A DNA stretch of 36,517 nucleotides from Flavobacterium sp. (lineage in GTDB: Bacteria > Bacteroidota > Bacteroidia > Flavobacteriales > Flavobacteriaceae), in contig JADFAM010000051.1 of NCBI GenBank assembly GCA_015665265.1, forward strand, positions 1-36,517. The letters run 5' to 3'. Both the position numbers and the translations under genes were made by a program. Shown piece after piece: positions 8,692-16,469 of the stretch. Numbering within the stretch: position 1 is the stretch's first letter; each line of letters begins with the position of its first letter. The notes beneath the pieces were generated by a model. That model saw only the letters and a program-made list of their open reading frames with translations. It was not told the DNA's origin and did not search any database.

Positions 8692-9288
8692 TTATTTTTC
8701 GAGAAAATTAATAGAATTAGGACCTTCCATAAAAAGTAGGTCTAGTATAGAAAGGTTTTTTAGAAAGCCAAATTTTTGATCAAACATTTGTATGTAGGGT
8801 AGAGAAGATATTTCAATCTTCTTTTTTGAGTCTGCAAGATCTCTAAAATCATTAGGCTTAATTTCTTCGTATGTTTTTGAAAATTTGTATTCTACAGTCA
8901 ATTCCAGCGCATCCATAATAAAAGTGAAAGAATCTAAATTTACATCTAATAAATATGTGTACTTTTTAGAAAATATTTTCTGAAGGTCATCTTTATAAAA
9001 TTCAAAAAAAGGAGAGTGATTGTAGGCAGCTTCTAATGATTTGTAGTGCTGTTTTTGCCAATTAGAATTTTCAACTAGAATGTCTTTAGATTTTGTTTTT
9101 TTAGTTGATTTAGGAATGGAAACAGGGATATTTAACAATTGTTTTCCATTAGCGCCATAAATGTAACATCTATTCCTGTAAGTTTGTTTTTGATAGTTGT
9201 CCTCAACTTCAAAAGTAATAGAATTAGAATTTAATAGTGCTTGGTATTGTGATATTGGAGAGAAGTATGTAGGAATAAATAGGGCCAT
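8692..9288 (-). CDS. WbqC family protein
   Basis: This 198-residue protein matches the WbqC-like family: the start (FIPTYFSPISQYQALL), the central ILVENSNWQKQHYKSLEAAYNHSPFFEFY, and a late SLPYIQMFDQKFGFLKNLSILDLLFMEGP. The HSPFFEFY and WQKQH blocks are the most characteristic. WbqC homologues occur in O-antigen clusters and beside lepB in flavobacteria; biochemical function is not established. Soluble, no signal peptide. The ATG overlaps the lepB stop (TAATG), and it is the last gene of the parA-to-wbqC string, so it is very probably translated by coupling. Confidence 0.88.
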   Translation of the reverse strand: MALFIPTYFSPISQYQALLNSNSITFEVEDNYQKQTYRNRCYIYGANGKQLLNIPVSIPKSTKKTKSKDILVENSNWQKQHYKSLEAAYNHSPFFEFYKDDLQKIFSKKYTYLLDVNLDSFTFIMDALELTVEYKFSKTYEEIKPNDFRDLADSKKKIEISSLPYIQMFDQKFGFLKNLSILDLLFMEGPNSINFLEK

Positions 9289-10988
9289 TATGACACCTTC
9301 TTTTTATTTTTTCTCAAAAAAGAATATCCAATATAGCCAGCTACAGCAATTAAAAAATACATTAGATAAGATACTGGTTCACCGTTTCCTCCAACAGTGG
9401 TAAATAATCTTTCCCATCTAATTTTCCCTTCATTTATACTAAACCATATTAAAACAGGCTTACCAACAACATGATCAAATGGAACATATCCCCAACTTCT
9501 GGCATCTAAAGAATTTTGTCTATTATCTCCCATCATCCAATAATAATCTTGTTTAAAAGTATAAGATGTAGATTTTTTGCCATTTACAAAGATATGTTCC
9601 CCAATCACTTCGAGCTCATTGTTTTCATAATCACCAATTATTCTTTCATAAAAAGGGATTGAGTTCATATTTAATGGAACAGTTGTTCCTTTTTTAGGGA
9701 TATATATAGGGCCATAGTTGTCTGTATTCCAAGATAAGTTGGTCACTTGTGGGAACATATTATTTCCCTTATTCCCTTTTGGATTTATCACTTTAACAAC
9801 GCTGTCTACCTCTGAATCTTTTCTGAGTTTGGCAGCTATCTCATCAGTAATATTAGCCTTTCTTATTTTTGTGCTAATCTCTTTGATATCTAATCTGTAA
9901 CCATTTATAATCCATTTAGGAACGCCTTCATCTGAGGTGGTAATAATAAACTGTTTATCCTTTATTTTTTCAGGATTATTTGTTGCATATCTCATTACCT
10001 TTTCAAATTGATTTTGACTGGTAAAGTTGATAATAAACTTTCTCTCAAATTCTTTGTCTGTATATCTTAGTAGCTTTTGTGTAGACAATCCTTTTTCAGA
10101 ATACACTTTGTTATAAAATTGAAGTTTTGCTCTATCTGGAAGTATGTTTTGTTTTCCATTAATATAAACATATCCGTCTCTAACTTCTAAAGTATCACCT
10201 GCAATTCCAACACACCGTTTAACATAATTAGTTTTTTTATCTAAAGGCTTAAAGTCTGTTCCTTTACTAGGGTCCATCCAATGAACCAATGTATCTACTG
10301 GCCAGTTAAAGACTACAATATCATTCCTTTTAATTTTTTGAAATCCAGGAATTCTTACATAAGGCAATAGAGGCTTGTTTAAATAAGACTTGGTATTCTT
10401 TTCACTTATTATAGCAGTAGGGATGCTGTCATGAAGCATAGGGGTAGCAATAGTAGTTGTTGGTACCCTAGCGCCATAATGAAATTTACTTACAAATAAG
10501 TAATCGCCAACTAATAATGTTTTCTCAAGTGACGAGGTGGGTATAGTATAGGGTTGCATTACATAAGTATGAACTAGGGTAGCAGCTATAATAGCAAAAG
10601 CAATAGAACTTACCCATTCTCCTAAAGCTGTCCTAGGTTTTAAACTTCTATTTATTTTATATGTTGAATTTGTAGCATAGTTTATGAAAAACAAGTAAAA
10701 CCCTAAAGTTAGCAACACTAAAGCAGTATCTTTTCGTTTGTTAAAACCAAAACTTCTAGCCGTTTCTATCCATACAATAGGAAACATTAATTGATTTATT
10801 ACTGGAATAAATAATAAAATTACCCACCATTTTGGTCTGTTTATAATCTTCATTAAAATAACAGCATTGTAGATAGGAATAGCAGCTTCCCAAGCTTTTC
10901 TGTTGGCTCTTAAATATAATTTCCATGTTCCTGCAAAATGTATTACTTGAATTACTAGGAAAAAAATAAACCATTCAATAAATGTCAT
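9288..10988 (-). CDS. lepB: Signal peptidase I
   Basis: A 566-residue Bacteroidota-type type I signal peptidase, the inner-membrane enzyme that removes signal peptides from exported proteins. The N-terminal region (about 1-110) has several membrane helices with AWEAAIPIYNAV and RPKWWVILLFIP, resembling the DUF5684-type module of this clade. A further helix about 124-143 precedes the catalytic box IPTSSLEKTL (nucleophile Ser153 by alignment with E. coli Ser90). The lysine general base is Lys257 in NYVKRCVGIAGD, and box E is GDNRQNSLDARSWGYV. A stretch of about 200 residues between the Lys box and box E (LRKDSEVDSV and others) makes it much longer than E. coli LepB (324). A last membrane helix lies near the C-terminus. 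It starts 57 nt after dapB. Confidence 0.95.
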   Translation of the reverse strand: MTFIEWFIFFLVIQVIHFAGTWKLYLRANRKAWEAAIPIYNAVILMKIINRPKWWVILLFIPVINQLMFPIVWIETARSFGFNKRKDTALVLLTLGFYLFFINYATNSTYKINRSLKPRTALGEWVSSIAFAIIAATLVHTYVMQPYTIPTSSLEKTLLVGDYLFVSKFHYGARVPTTTIATPMLHDSIPTAIISEKNTKSYLNKPLLPYVRIPGFQKIKRNDIVVFNWPVDTLVHWMDPSKGTDFKPLDKKTNYVKRCVGIAGDTLEVRDGYVYINGKQNILPDRAKLQFYNKVYSEKGLSTQKLLRYTDKEFERKFIINFTSQNQFEKVMRYATNNPEKIKDKQFIITTSDEGVPKWIINGYRLDIKEISTKIRKANITDEIAAKLRKDSEVDSVVKVINPKGNKGNNMFPQVTNLSWNTDNYGPIYIPKKGTTVPLNMNSIPFYERIIGDYENNELEVIGEHIFVNGKKSTSYTFKQDYYWMMGDNRQNSLDARSWGYVPFDHVVGKPVLIWFSINEGKIRWERLFTTVGGNGEPVSYLMYFLIAVAGYIGYSFLRKNKKKVS

Positions 10989-11045
10989 ACTATACTATTT
11001 TACTATTTAGTTATTTGTTACAAATAAAAGAAAATGTTACAATTT

Positions 11046-11756
11046 TTAATCTAAGTTTAACACATCTTTCATTGTATACACTCCACTTTTGTTGATTAAC
11101 CATTCTGCAGCTATAATAGCACCATGGGCAAATCCCTTTCTGTTGTGAGCTGTATGTTTAATTTCAATAGAATCTATCCTAGATTCATAAGTAACTATAT
11201 GTGTTCCGGGAACATCTTTAATTCTTTTAGAACTAATAGGGATAATTTCTTTATCAACTTTCGCTCGATTGGTTTGTAAACACCATTGTTTTATTGAGGA
11301 ATTTTTAATAGTTTGTTCTGCAATTGTAATTGCAGTACCACTAGGTGCATCTAATTTTTTAGTATGATGAATCTCTTCAATACTTGGAGAGTAATTGTAA
11401 TTTGAATTCATTATTCTGGAGAGTTTATCATTCAATTCAAAAAAAAGATTCACACCAATACTAAAATTAGAGGCATAAATAAAACTTCCATTATTTTTTT
11501 TACAAATAGTTACAGCTTTTTCGTAATCTTCTAACCATCCAGTAGTTCCAGATATTACTGGGATATTTTTTTTAAAACAGCTTGTAATATTGTTAAAAGC
11601 AGCACTAGGAACACTAAAATCTATAGCCACATCTGCTTCAGATATATCATATTCCTCATTGTTTTCAATTCTTAAAATTAATTCATGTCCTCTTTCAAGT
11701 GCAATTTTTTCAACTTCTTTCCCCATTTTCCCATATCCAAAGAGTACTATTTTCAT
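11046..11756 (-). CDS. dapB: 4-hydroxy-tetrahydrodipicolinate reductase
   Basis: A 236-residue enzyme of the diaminopimelate/lysine pathway, reducing the DapA product with NAD(P)H. The N-terminal Rossmann loop is FGYGKMGKE (7-14), followed by AIDFSVPSA, and SGTTGW at 69-74. The catalytic block EEIHHTKKLDAPSGTA lies at 127-142, with His130/131 and Lys134 the expected catalytic residues. AHNRKGFAHGA lies near the end. Slightly shorter than E. coli DapB (273), as usual in flavobacteria. Cytosolic; supplies meso-DAP for peptidoglycan, consistent with its place between cell-division and envelope genes. About 40 nt separate it from the DUF5683 gene upstream. Confidence 0.96.
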   Translation of the reverse strand: MKIVLFGYGKMGKEVEKIALERGHELILRIENNEEYDISEADVAIDFSVPSAAFNNITSCFKKNIPVISGTTGWLEDYEKAVTICKKNNGSFIYASNFSIGVNLFFELNDKLSRIMNSNYNYSPSIEEIHHTKKLDAPSGTAITIAEQTIKNSSIKQWCLQTNRAKVDKEIIPISSKRIKDVPGTHIVTYESRIDSIEIKHTAHNRKGFAHGAIIAAEWLINKSGVYTMKDVLNLD

Positions 11757-11796
11757 GTATTTTTTATTTAAAAATTTTAAAATAATTATAGCTTAT

Positions 11797-12375
11797 TTAA
11801 AAAGTATATTTAAAACTAAACCCAACAGAAGGAGCTTCAAAATTAATAGGATTGGTTAATATAGACGGATTAATACTGATATTATCACTTGCATCAAATT
11901 GCAATAAATGAGCATTAACACTTGCCTCTACTACTTGAAGAACATACCCTAGTAATACAACCAATAAAGATAGGTCTCGATTACCTCTCAGTGTTTTTTG
12001 AGCTCTCTCTAAACCTGTTAATGAGATAAGTTCTGTTCCATCATCTAACGTAAATTCGTCTCTTTCTCCAATTTTACGTTGTTTATATGCTGTTCTATAT
12101 CTTTTATATTCACTGTTATTATCTAGATAAAAATAGGTAGGAATTCCCACTGCTGCCCAGGCTAGGGGCACTTTCCAATATTTTTTATTGTAGATCTGGC
12201 CTCCTCCAGGAAATACTGCTGAAAAAAATGCAGCTTTAGATGGAGATAGTGGGTTGTATATTCTATTTGAAGTTATCTTATTTTTCTTTTTCCCAACTTG
12301 AGTAGTGTCTTTTTGACTAAAACAGCAAAAAGAGGAAAGAATTAGAACACTTTGTATGAAATTTTTAAGAAACAC
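11797..12375 (-). CDS. DUF5683 domain protein, probably exported
   Basis: A 192-residue protein with an N-terminal signal peptide (FIQSVLILSSFCCFSQ, about 1-21), a positively charged linker, then the DUF5683 signature PSKAAFFSAVFPGGGQIYNKKYWKVPL with two or three hydrophobic helices and the charged stretch YKRYRTAYKQRKIGERDEF. The C-terminal beta strand ends in aromatic Phe. The function is unknown; in flavobacteria it sits between parB and dapB, as here. Start is GTG 12375, directly after the parB TAA with no gap, arguing for coupled translation. Placement at an envelope membrane is inference. Confidence 0.85.
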   Translation of the reverse strand: MFLKNFIQSVLILSSFCCFSQKDTTQVGKKKNKITSNRIYNPLSPSKAAFFSAVFPGGGQIYNKKYWKVPLAWAAVGIPTYFYLDNNSEYKRYRTAYKQRKIGERDEFTLDDGTELISLTGLERAQKTLRGNRDLSLLVVLLGYVLQVVEASVNAHLLQFDASDNISINPSILTNPINFEAPSVGFSFKYTF

Positions 12376-13248
12376 TTATTTTAATAAGTTTTTAATTCGT
12401 TCAAAATCTTCTTTAGAATGAAATGGAATTGAAATTTTCCCTTTTCCTTTAGAATTTATAGTGATGTCAATTTTCTGATCAAGATATTTATTGATACTTA
12501 AGATGCTCTCTTTTATGTACTTAGGTAGCTTTTTATTGACTGATTTACTTTGTGAAGTATTGCTTTTTAAGTTTTTAACTAATTCTTCAGTTTGTCTAAC
12601 AGATAGTTTATCTTTTAGTATTTTTTTATAAATAATTAGTTGGTCATTTGAGTCACTTACATTGATTAGCGCCCTACCATGACCCATAGAGATGAACCCA
12701 TCTCTCATTCCAGTTTGCAAAATTGGATCTAGTTTAAGCAGTCTTAAGTAGTTTGCAACAGTAGATCTTTTTTTACCAACTCTTACACTTAAATTTTCTT
12801 GAGTTAATTGTATCTCATCTATAAGTCTTTGGTATGATAAAGCTATTTCTATAGGATCAAGATTTTTACGTTGAATATTTTCTACCAATGCCATTTCTAG
12901 CATTTCTTGGTCATTAGCGGTTCTAATATAGGTCGGTATTGTTTTATTGCCAATTAATTTTGAGGCTCTAAAACGACGTTCCCCTGAAACCAATTGATAG
13001 GTGTCTCCTAATTTTCTGACTGTTATAGGCTGAATAACTCCTAATTCTCTTATGGAAGTTGCTAACTCACTTAATGAGTCTTCATCAAAATAGGTCCTCG
13101 GTTGGTATGGATTTACCTGAATAGTTTCTAACGCTACTTCTATAATGTTACCAACAACATCATCGTTGTTTTTAACATTACTGGAAGTATCTTTTAATAA
13201 TGCCGATAAACCTCTACCTAGTGCCTGTTTTTTTGTGGCTTTAGCCAT
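12376..13248 (-). CDS. parB: Chromosome partitioning protein ParB (CTP-dependent clamp family)
   Basis: A 290-residue chromosomal ParB/Spo0J/Noc family protein. It has the conserved N-terminal ALGRGLSALLKD segment (about 9-20, the ParA-stimulating tail) and the ParB/Srx CTPase domain with VNPYQPRTYFDE, IQPITVRK and GERRFRASKL. The helix-turn-helix (KKRSTVANYLRLLKL, then SMGHGRALI) recognises parS. A C-terminal dimerisation domain ends FHSKEDFERIKNLL. It overlaps the parA stop by 8 nt. Loads as a sliding clamp around parS and works with ParA in origin segregation. I did not see a parS palindrome in this window. Confidence 0.96.
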   Translation of the reverse strand: MAKATKKQALGRGLSALLKDTSSNVKNNDDVVGNIIEVALETIQVNPYQPRTYFDEDSLSELATSIRELGVIQPITVRKLGDTYQLVSGERRFRASKLIGNKTIPTYIRTANDQEMLEMALVENIQRKNLDPIEIALSYQRLIDEIQLTQENLSVRVGKKRSTVANYLRLLKLDPILQTGMRDGFISMGHGRALINVSDSNDQLIIYKKILKDKLSVRQTEELVKNLKSNTSQSKSVNKKLPKYIKESILSINKYLDQKIDITINSKGKGKISIPFHSKEDFERIKNLLK

Positions 13249-14014
13249 AGTATTGATTCTTTTTTAAGAGTTCATTAGCCAAATTTAAATAATTTACTGC
13301 ACCTTTACTTGTTGCGTCATAAGAAATGATGCTTTCTCCGTAACTTGGTGCTTCTCCTAAACGTGTATTTCTTCGAATAATTGTATCAAAAACCATGGTA
13401 CTAAAGTGTTTTTGAACCTCATCTACTACTTGATTAGATAAACGTAATCGAGAATCAAACATGGTAAGTAATAACCCTTCAATATCTAAATCCTTATTAT
13501 GAATTTTTTGAACACTTTTAATTGTATTTAATAATTTACCAAGACCTTCTAATGCAAAATATTCACACTGTATTGGAATGATCACAGAATTGGCTGCAAC
13601 CAATGAGTTAAGCGTAATTAATCCAAGGGAAGGAGCACAATCAATAATTATAAAATCATAATTATCTTTAATTTTTTCAAGAGCATCTTTTAGCATATAC
13701 TCTCTTCTTTCTTTGTCTACCAATTCAATTTCTATGGCTACTAAATCTATGTGTGATGCAATGATATCTAAATTTGGTGACGAAGTTTTTAAAATAGCTT
13801 CTTGAGCTGAGCAAGTATGCTCTAATACTTGATAGCTTCCAATTTCAATAGATTCAATGTCTATACCTAGTCCAGAAGAAGCATTGGCCTGAGGATCAGC
13901 ATCTATCAATAAAACTTTTTTCTCTAAAACTCCGAGTGCTGCAGCTAGATTTATAGATGTTGTTGTTTTACCGACCCCACCTTTCTGGTTTGCTATTGCT
14001 ATAATTTTACCCAT
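13241..14014 (-). CDS. parA: Chromosome partitioning ATPase ParA/Soj
   Basis: A 257-residue deviant Walker-type ATPase. It begins with the P-loop NQKGGVGKTTTSINLAAALG (9-28) with the signature lysine of the MinD/ParA class, then LIDADPQANASSGLG (switch I/Walker A' region) and FIIIDCAPSLGLIT (Walker B). Also present are IPIQCEYFALEGLG and the C-terminal RRNTRLGEAPSYGESI. The length is typical of chromosomal Soj rather than plasmid ParA with an extra N-terminal HTH. It opens the string parA-parB-DUF5683-dapB-lepB-wbqC. The 185-bp gap upstream (14015-14199) must hold its promoter, but I see no clean TAnnTTTG match. Confidence 0.96.
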   Translation of the reverse strand: MGKIIAIANQKGGVGKTTTSINLAAALGVLEKKVLLIDADPQANASSGLGIDIESIEIGSYQVLEHTCSAQEAILKTSSPNLDIIASHIDLVAIEIELVDKERREYMLKDALEKIKDNYDFIIIDCAPSLGLITLNSLVAANSVIIPIQCEYFALEGLGKLLNTIKSVQKIHNKDLDIEGLLLTMFDSRLRLSNQVVDEVQKHFSTMVFDTIIRRNTRLGEAPSYGESIISYDATSKGAVNYLNLANELLKKNQYYG

Positions 14015-14199
14015 TGAACAATTCTAGTTTCATCAAGTAAATTTACAATTAAATACTATTGTTGGAAAGAATAGATGTTAACAAAGTTTAAACCATTTAA
14101 ATTACTGATTTTAAGATAATTAAATCAATTTTATTCAAGTTTTTAAACAATTTTTAATGTAAGTTTTTAACTAAAGTTTTTATAATAATGCGTGCAATA

Positions 14200-15666
14200 T
14201 TATGAGTTTCTTTCTGGGATATTTTTTAATATTTGTTGTAAAAATTTCCAAAATTTTTGAACAGAAGAAATGCTAACTCTTTCGTCAGGTGAATGAGCTC
14301 CTTTTATAGTAGGACCAAAAGAAACCATATCCATTAGCGGGTAGTTTTGGCCAAGAATACCACACTCTAATCCAGCATGACAGGCCTCTACTTTTGCTTT
14401 TCCCCCAAATAAATTTTCGTATAAATGAGTACAAATTTTTAATATTTCTGAATTTATATTGGGCTGCCATCCTGGATAGGAACCAGATAATTCAACTTTA
14501 AAATTGGCTAATTCAAAACTAGATGTTAATGCATTAGTTAAATCATTTTTTGATGATTCTGAAGAAGAGCGTGTTAAACATGCTACATATATTTTTCCAT
14601 TTCCAACTAGTATTCTAGCTAAATTATTAGATGTTTCCACCAAATCGGTAATATCTGGGCTCATTCTGTAAACTCCATTTAATGTGGTGTATATAGATTT
14701 CAAAAAAACTTTTTGAGTCGCTACATCCATTATTTTGTTTGGAATATCTGTACTAATTATATCTACGGCTAGATTTGGTTCTATGGTTTTAAATTCTTCT
14801 TTAATTAAACCAATTAAGTCTTTCATTTTTAACAAAAAGCGTTCCTTCTCGTTTGCATTTATTACGATTGTTGAAAAACTTTCTCTTGGTATGGCATTTC
14901 TTAGACTACCTCCATCGATGTTTGAAACTCTTAATCCAACTGTTTCTGTACCGTGGAACAGTATTCTATTCATTAATTTATTAGCATTTCCTATACCTTT
15001 ATGGATATCCATCCCAGAATGACCCCCTTGTAATCCTTTAATAGCTATTTTAAAAGCTACTGTATCTGTAGGTGTTGTTTCTTCTTGGTAACTTCTATTT
15101 GCAGTAACGTCAATCCCTCCAGCGCAACCCATATCTATTTCATCGTCTTCCTCTGTATCTAAGTTTAATAAAATCTCACCTGATAAAACACCTCCCTTTA
15201 ATCCCATAGCACCCGTCATTCCGGTTTCTTCATCGATTGTAAAAAGTGCTTCTATAGTTGGATGCTCTATGGTGTTAGATGAAAGCACTGCCATGATAGC
15301 TGCAACTCCTAATCCATTATCTGCCCCTAGTGTAGTTCCGTCTGCAGTAACCCAATCTCCATCTATGAACATGTTTATTCCCTGAGTTTCAAAATCAAAA
15401 ACTGATTCAGAATTTTTTTGATGAACCATGTCCAAATGGCTTTGCATCACAACGGTTTTTTTATTTTCAAAGCCCTTGGTTGCAGGCTTTTTTATGATAA
15501 CATTTCCAACTTCGTCGACAATAGTCTCTAACATGAGTTTATTTCCGAAATTTACCATAAAATCAATAATTCGTTCTTCTTTTTTTGAAGGGCGAGGTAC
15601 CGCATTTAAGTCAGAAAAATGATTCCAAATACTAACAGGTTGTAATTTTCTTATCGGAGATTCCAT
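14200..15666 (-). CDS. pepD: Cytosol non-specific dipeptidase (aminoacyl-histidine dipeptidase, M20 family)
   Basis: A 488-residue PepD-type zinc dipeptidase. Metal-binding and catalytic positions of M20 are in order: MQSHLDMVHQ with His77 and Asp79, TTLGADNGLG with Asp116 (bridging), TIDEETGM with Glu146/147, LNLDTEE with Asp170, and the late His in KGAHSPDERV. The lid/dimerisation insert sits between about 210 and 390 (LQGGHSGMDIHKG, NIDGGSLRNAIPRES). No signal peptide, cytosolic; cleaves Xaa-His and other dipeptides for amino-acid recycling. Appears to be a single-gene unit, 54 nt from the nitroreductase stop. Confidence 0.95.
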   Translation of the reverse strand: MESPIRKLQPVSIWNHFSDLNAVPRPSKKEERIIDFMVNFGNKLMLETIVDEVGNVIIKKPATKGFENKKTVVMQSHLDMVHQKNSESVFDFETQGINMFIDGDWVTADGTTLGADNGLGVAAIMAVLSSNTIEHPTIEALFTIDEETGMTGAMGLKGGVLSGEILLNLDTEEDDEIDMGCAGGIDVTANRSYQEETTPTDTVAFKIAIKGLQGGHSGMDIHKGIGNANKLMNRILFHGTETVGLRVSNIDGGSLRNAIPRESFSTIVINANEKERFLLKMKDLIGLIKEEFKTIEPNLAVDIISTDIPNKIMDVATQKVFLKSIYTTLNGVYRMSPDITDLVETSNNLARILVGNGKIYVACLTRSSSESSKNDLTNALTSSFELANFKVELSGSYPGWQPNINSEILKICTHLYENLFGGKAKVEACHAGLECGILGQNYPLMDMVSFGPTIKGAHSPDERVSISSVQKFWKFLQQILKNIPERNS

Positions 15667-15720
15667 AGATATTATAAAGTAAAATATTTTTTGTAAAATT
15701 AACTAAAAACAAGGGCTGTA

Positions 15721-16353
15721 TTAAGAAATATCTATTACTATTTCATCAATATTTTTTCTTACTTTCTTTTGTTGAGTCATGATGTCATCCTCAGCTCTGT
15801 ATCCAACAGGTAAAACCAGTACAGATGATAGATTTTTTTCTTTTAACCCCAAGACTTCGTCATACTTTTCTGGAATAAAACCTTCCATTGGACATGAATC
15901 TATTTTTTCGTTTGCACAAACAGTTAATAAATTTCCTAATGCTAGATAAGCTTGATTTTTACCCCAGGAAAGTAAATCTTCCTTAGTTTTTCCAGAAATA
16001 GTTGTTTTAAGATATTCTTTAAAAGAGTTGATAATTTCATCAGGTGTATTTCTAATTTCTTTTACTCTTTCAAAATATTTTTCTACGTCAGTTTCATCTA
16101 ATTTTGTGTCTACACAAATAACGAGTAGGTGAGAGGCTTGGGAGACCTGTTGTTGATTCCAGCTGTGTAGAACAAGTTCTTTTTGAATATCTTTATTTTT
16201 TACTACTACTAGTTTAATTGGTTGCAAACCGTAGGAAGTAGCAGTTAGGTTAAAGGCTTGTTTTAAAATATTAATTTGATTGTCACTTAGAATTTTGTGA
16301 TGGTCAAATTTTTTCACAGCATATCGCCATTTAAGATTATCAATACTATTCAT
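15721..16353 (-). CDS. NAD(P)H-dependent nitroreductase family oxidoreductase
   Basis: A 210-residue FMN-dependent nitroreductase-like protein similar to the NfsB group. The N-terminus WRYAVKKFDHHK carries the FMN-phosphate-binding basic residues. TSYGLQPIKLVVV, SWNQQQVSQASHLLVICVD, AYLALGNLLTVCANEKIDSCPMEGF and LPVGYRAEDD are family blocks. It works as a soluble homodimer using NAD(P)H to reduce quinones or nitroaromatics; the physiological substrate is not predictable. It has its own well-formed promoter, with a very short leader. Confidence 0.9.
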   Translation of the reverse strand: MNSIDNLKWRYAVKKFDHHKILSDNQINILKQAFNLTATSYGLQPIKLVVVKNKDIQKELVLHSWNQQQVSQASHLLVICVDTKLDETDVEKYFERVKEIRNTPDEIINSFKEYLKTTISGKTKEDLLSWGKNQAYLALGNLLTVCANEKIDSCPMEGFIPEKYDEVLGLKEKNLSSVLVLPVGYRAEDDIMTQQKKVRKNIDEIVIDIS

Positions 16354-16373
16354 ACTGGATTTTTAATTTTTTA

Positions 16374-16404
16374 CAAAAATACAACCCTGTAGTGATTTCA
16401 TCAA
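16374..16404 (-). promoter_or_regulatory. Bacteroidota-type promoter of the nitroreductase gene
   Basis: On the minus strand TTG (16404-16402) is followed after 20 nt by TATTTTTG (16381-16374), matching the -33/-7 consensus closely. The last base of the -7 element lies 21 nt before the ATG, so the leader would be about 15 nt. Confidence 0.65.
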
Positions 16405-16469
16405 TTTCTTATTATTGTAAAAATCAATTATCAAATAGATAAATACTTTTTGATATTTGATTATTAGTA

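Noticed and set aside
9197-10974. Small frames on either strand within wbqC and lepB
   Set aside because: They lie wholly inside well-supported genes and have no start context, motif or family likeness.
12376-14014. parAB as a plasmid partition system or origin
   Set aside because: ParA lacks the plasmid-type N-terminal HTH, and the operon continues with dapB and lepB, typical of the chromosome. No parS palindrome, DnaA boxes or rep gene were recognised.
16429-16461. Hairpin after the metalloprotease gene as terminator
   Set aside because: TATCAAA/TTTGATA and ATCAAAT/ATTTGAT can pair, but the stems are short, purely AT-rich and lack a proper T-run on the minus strand.
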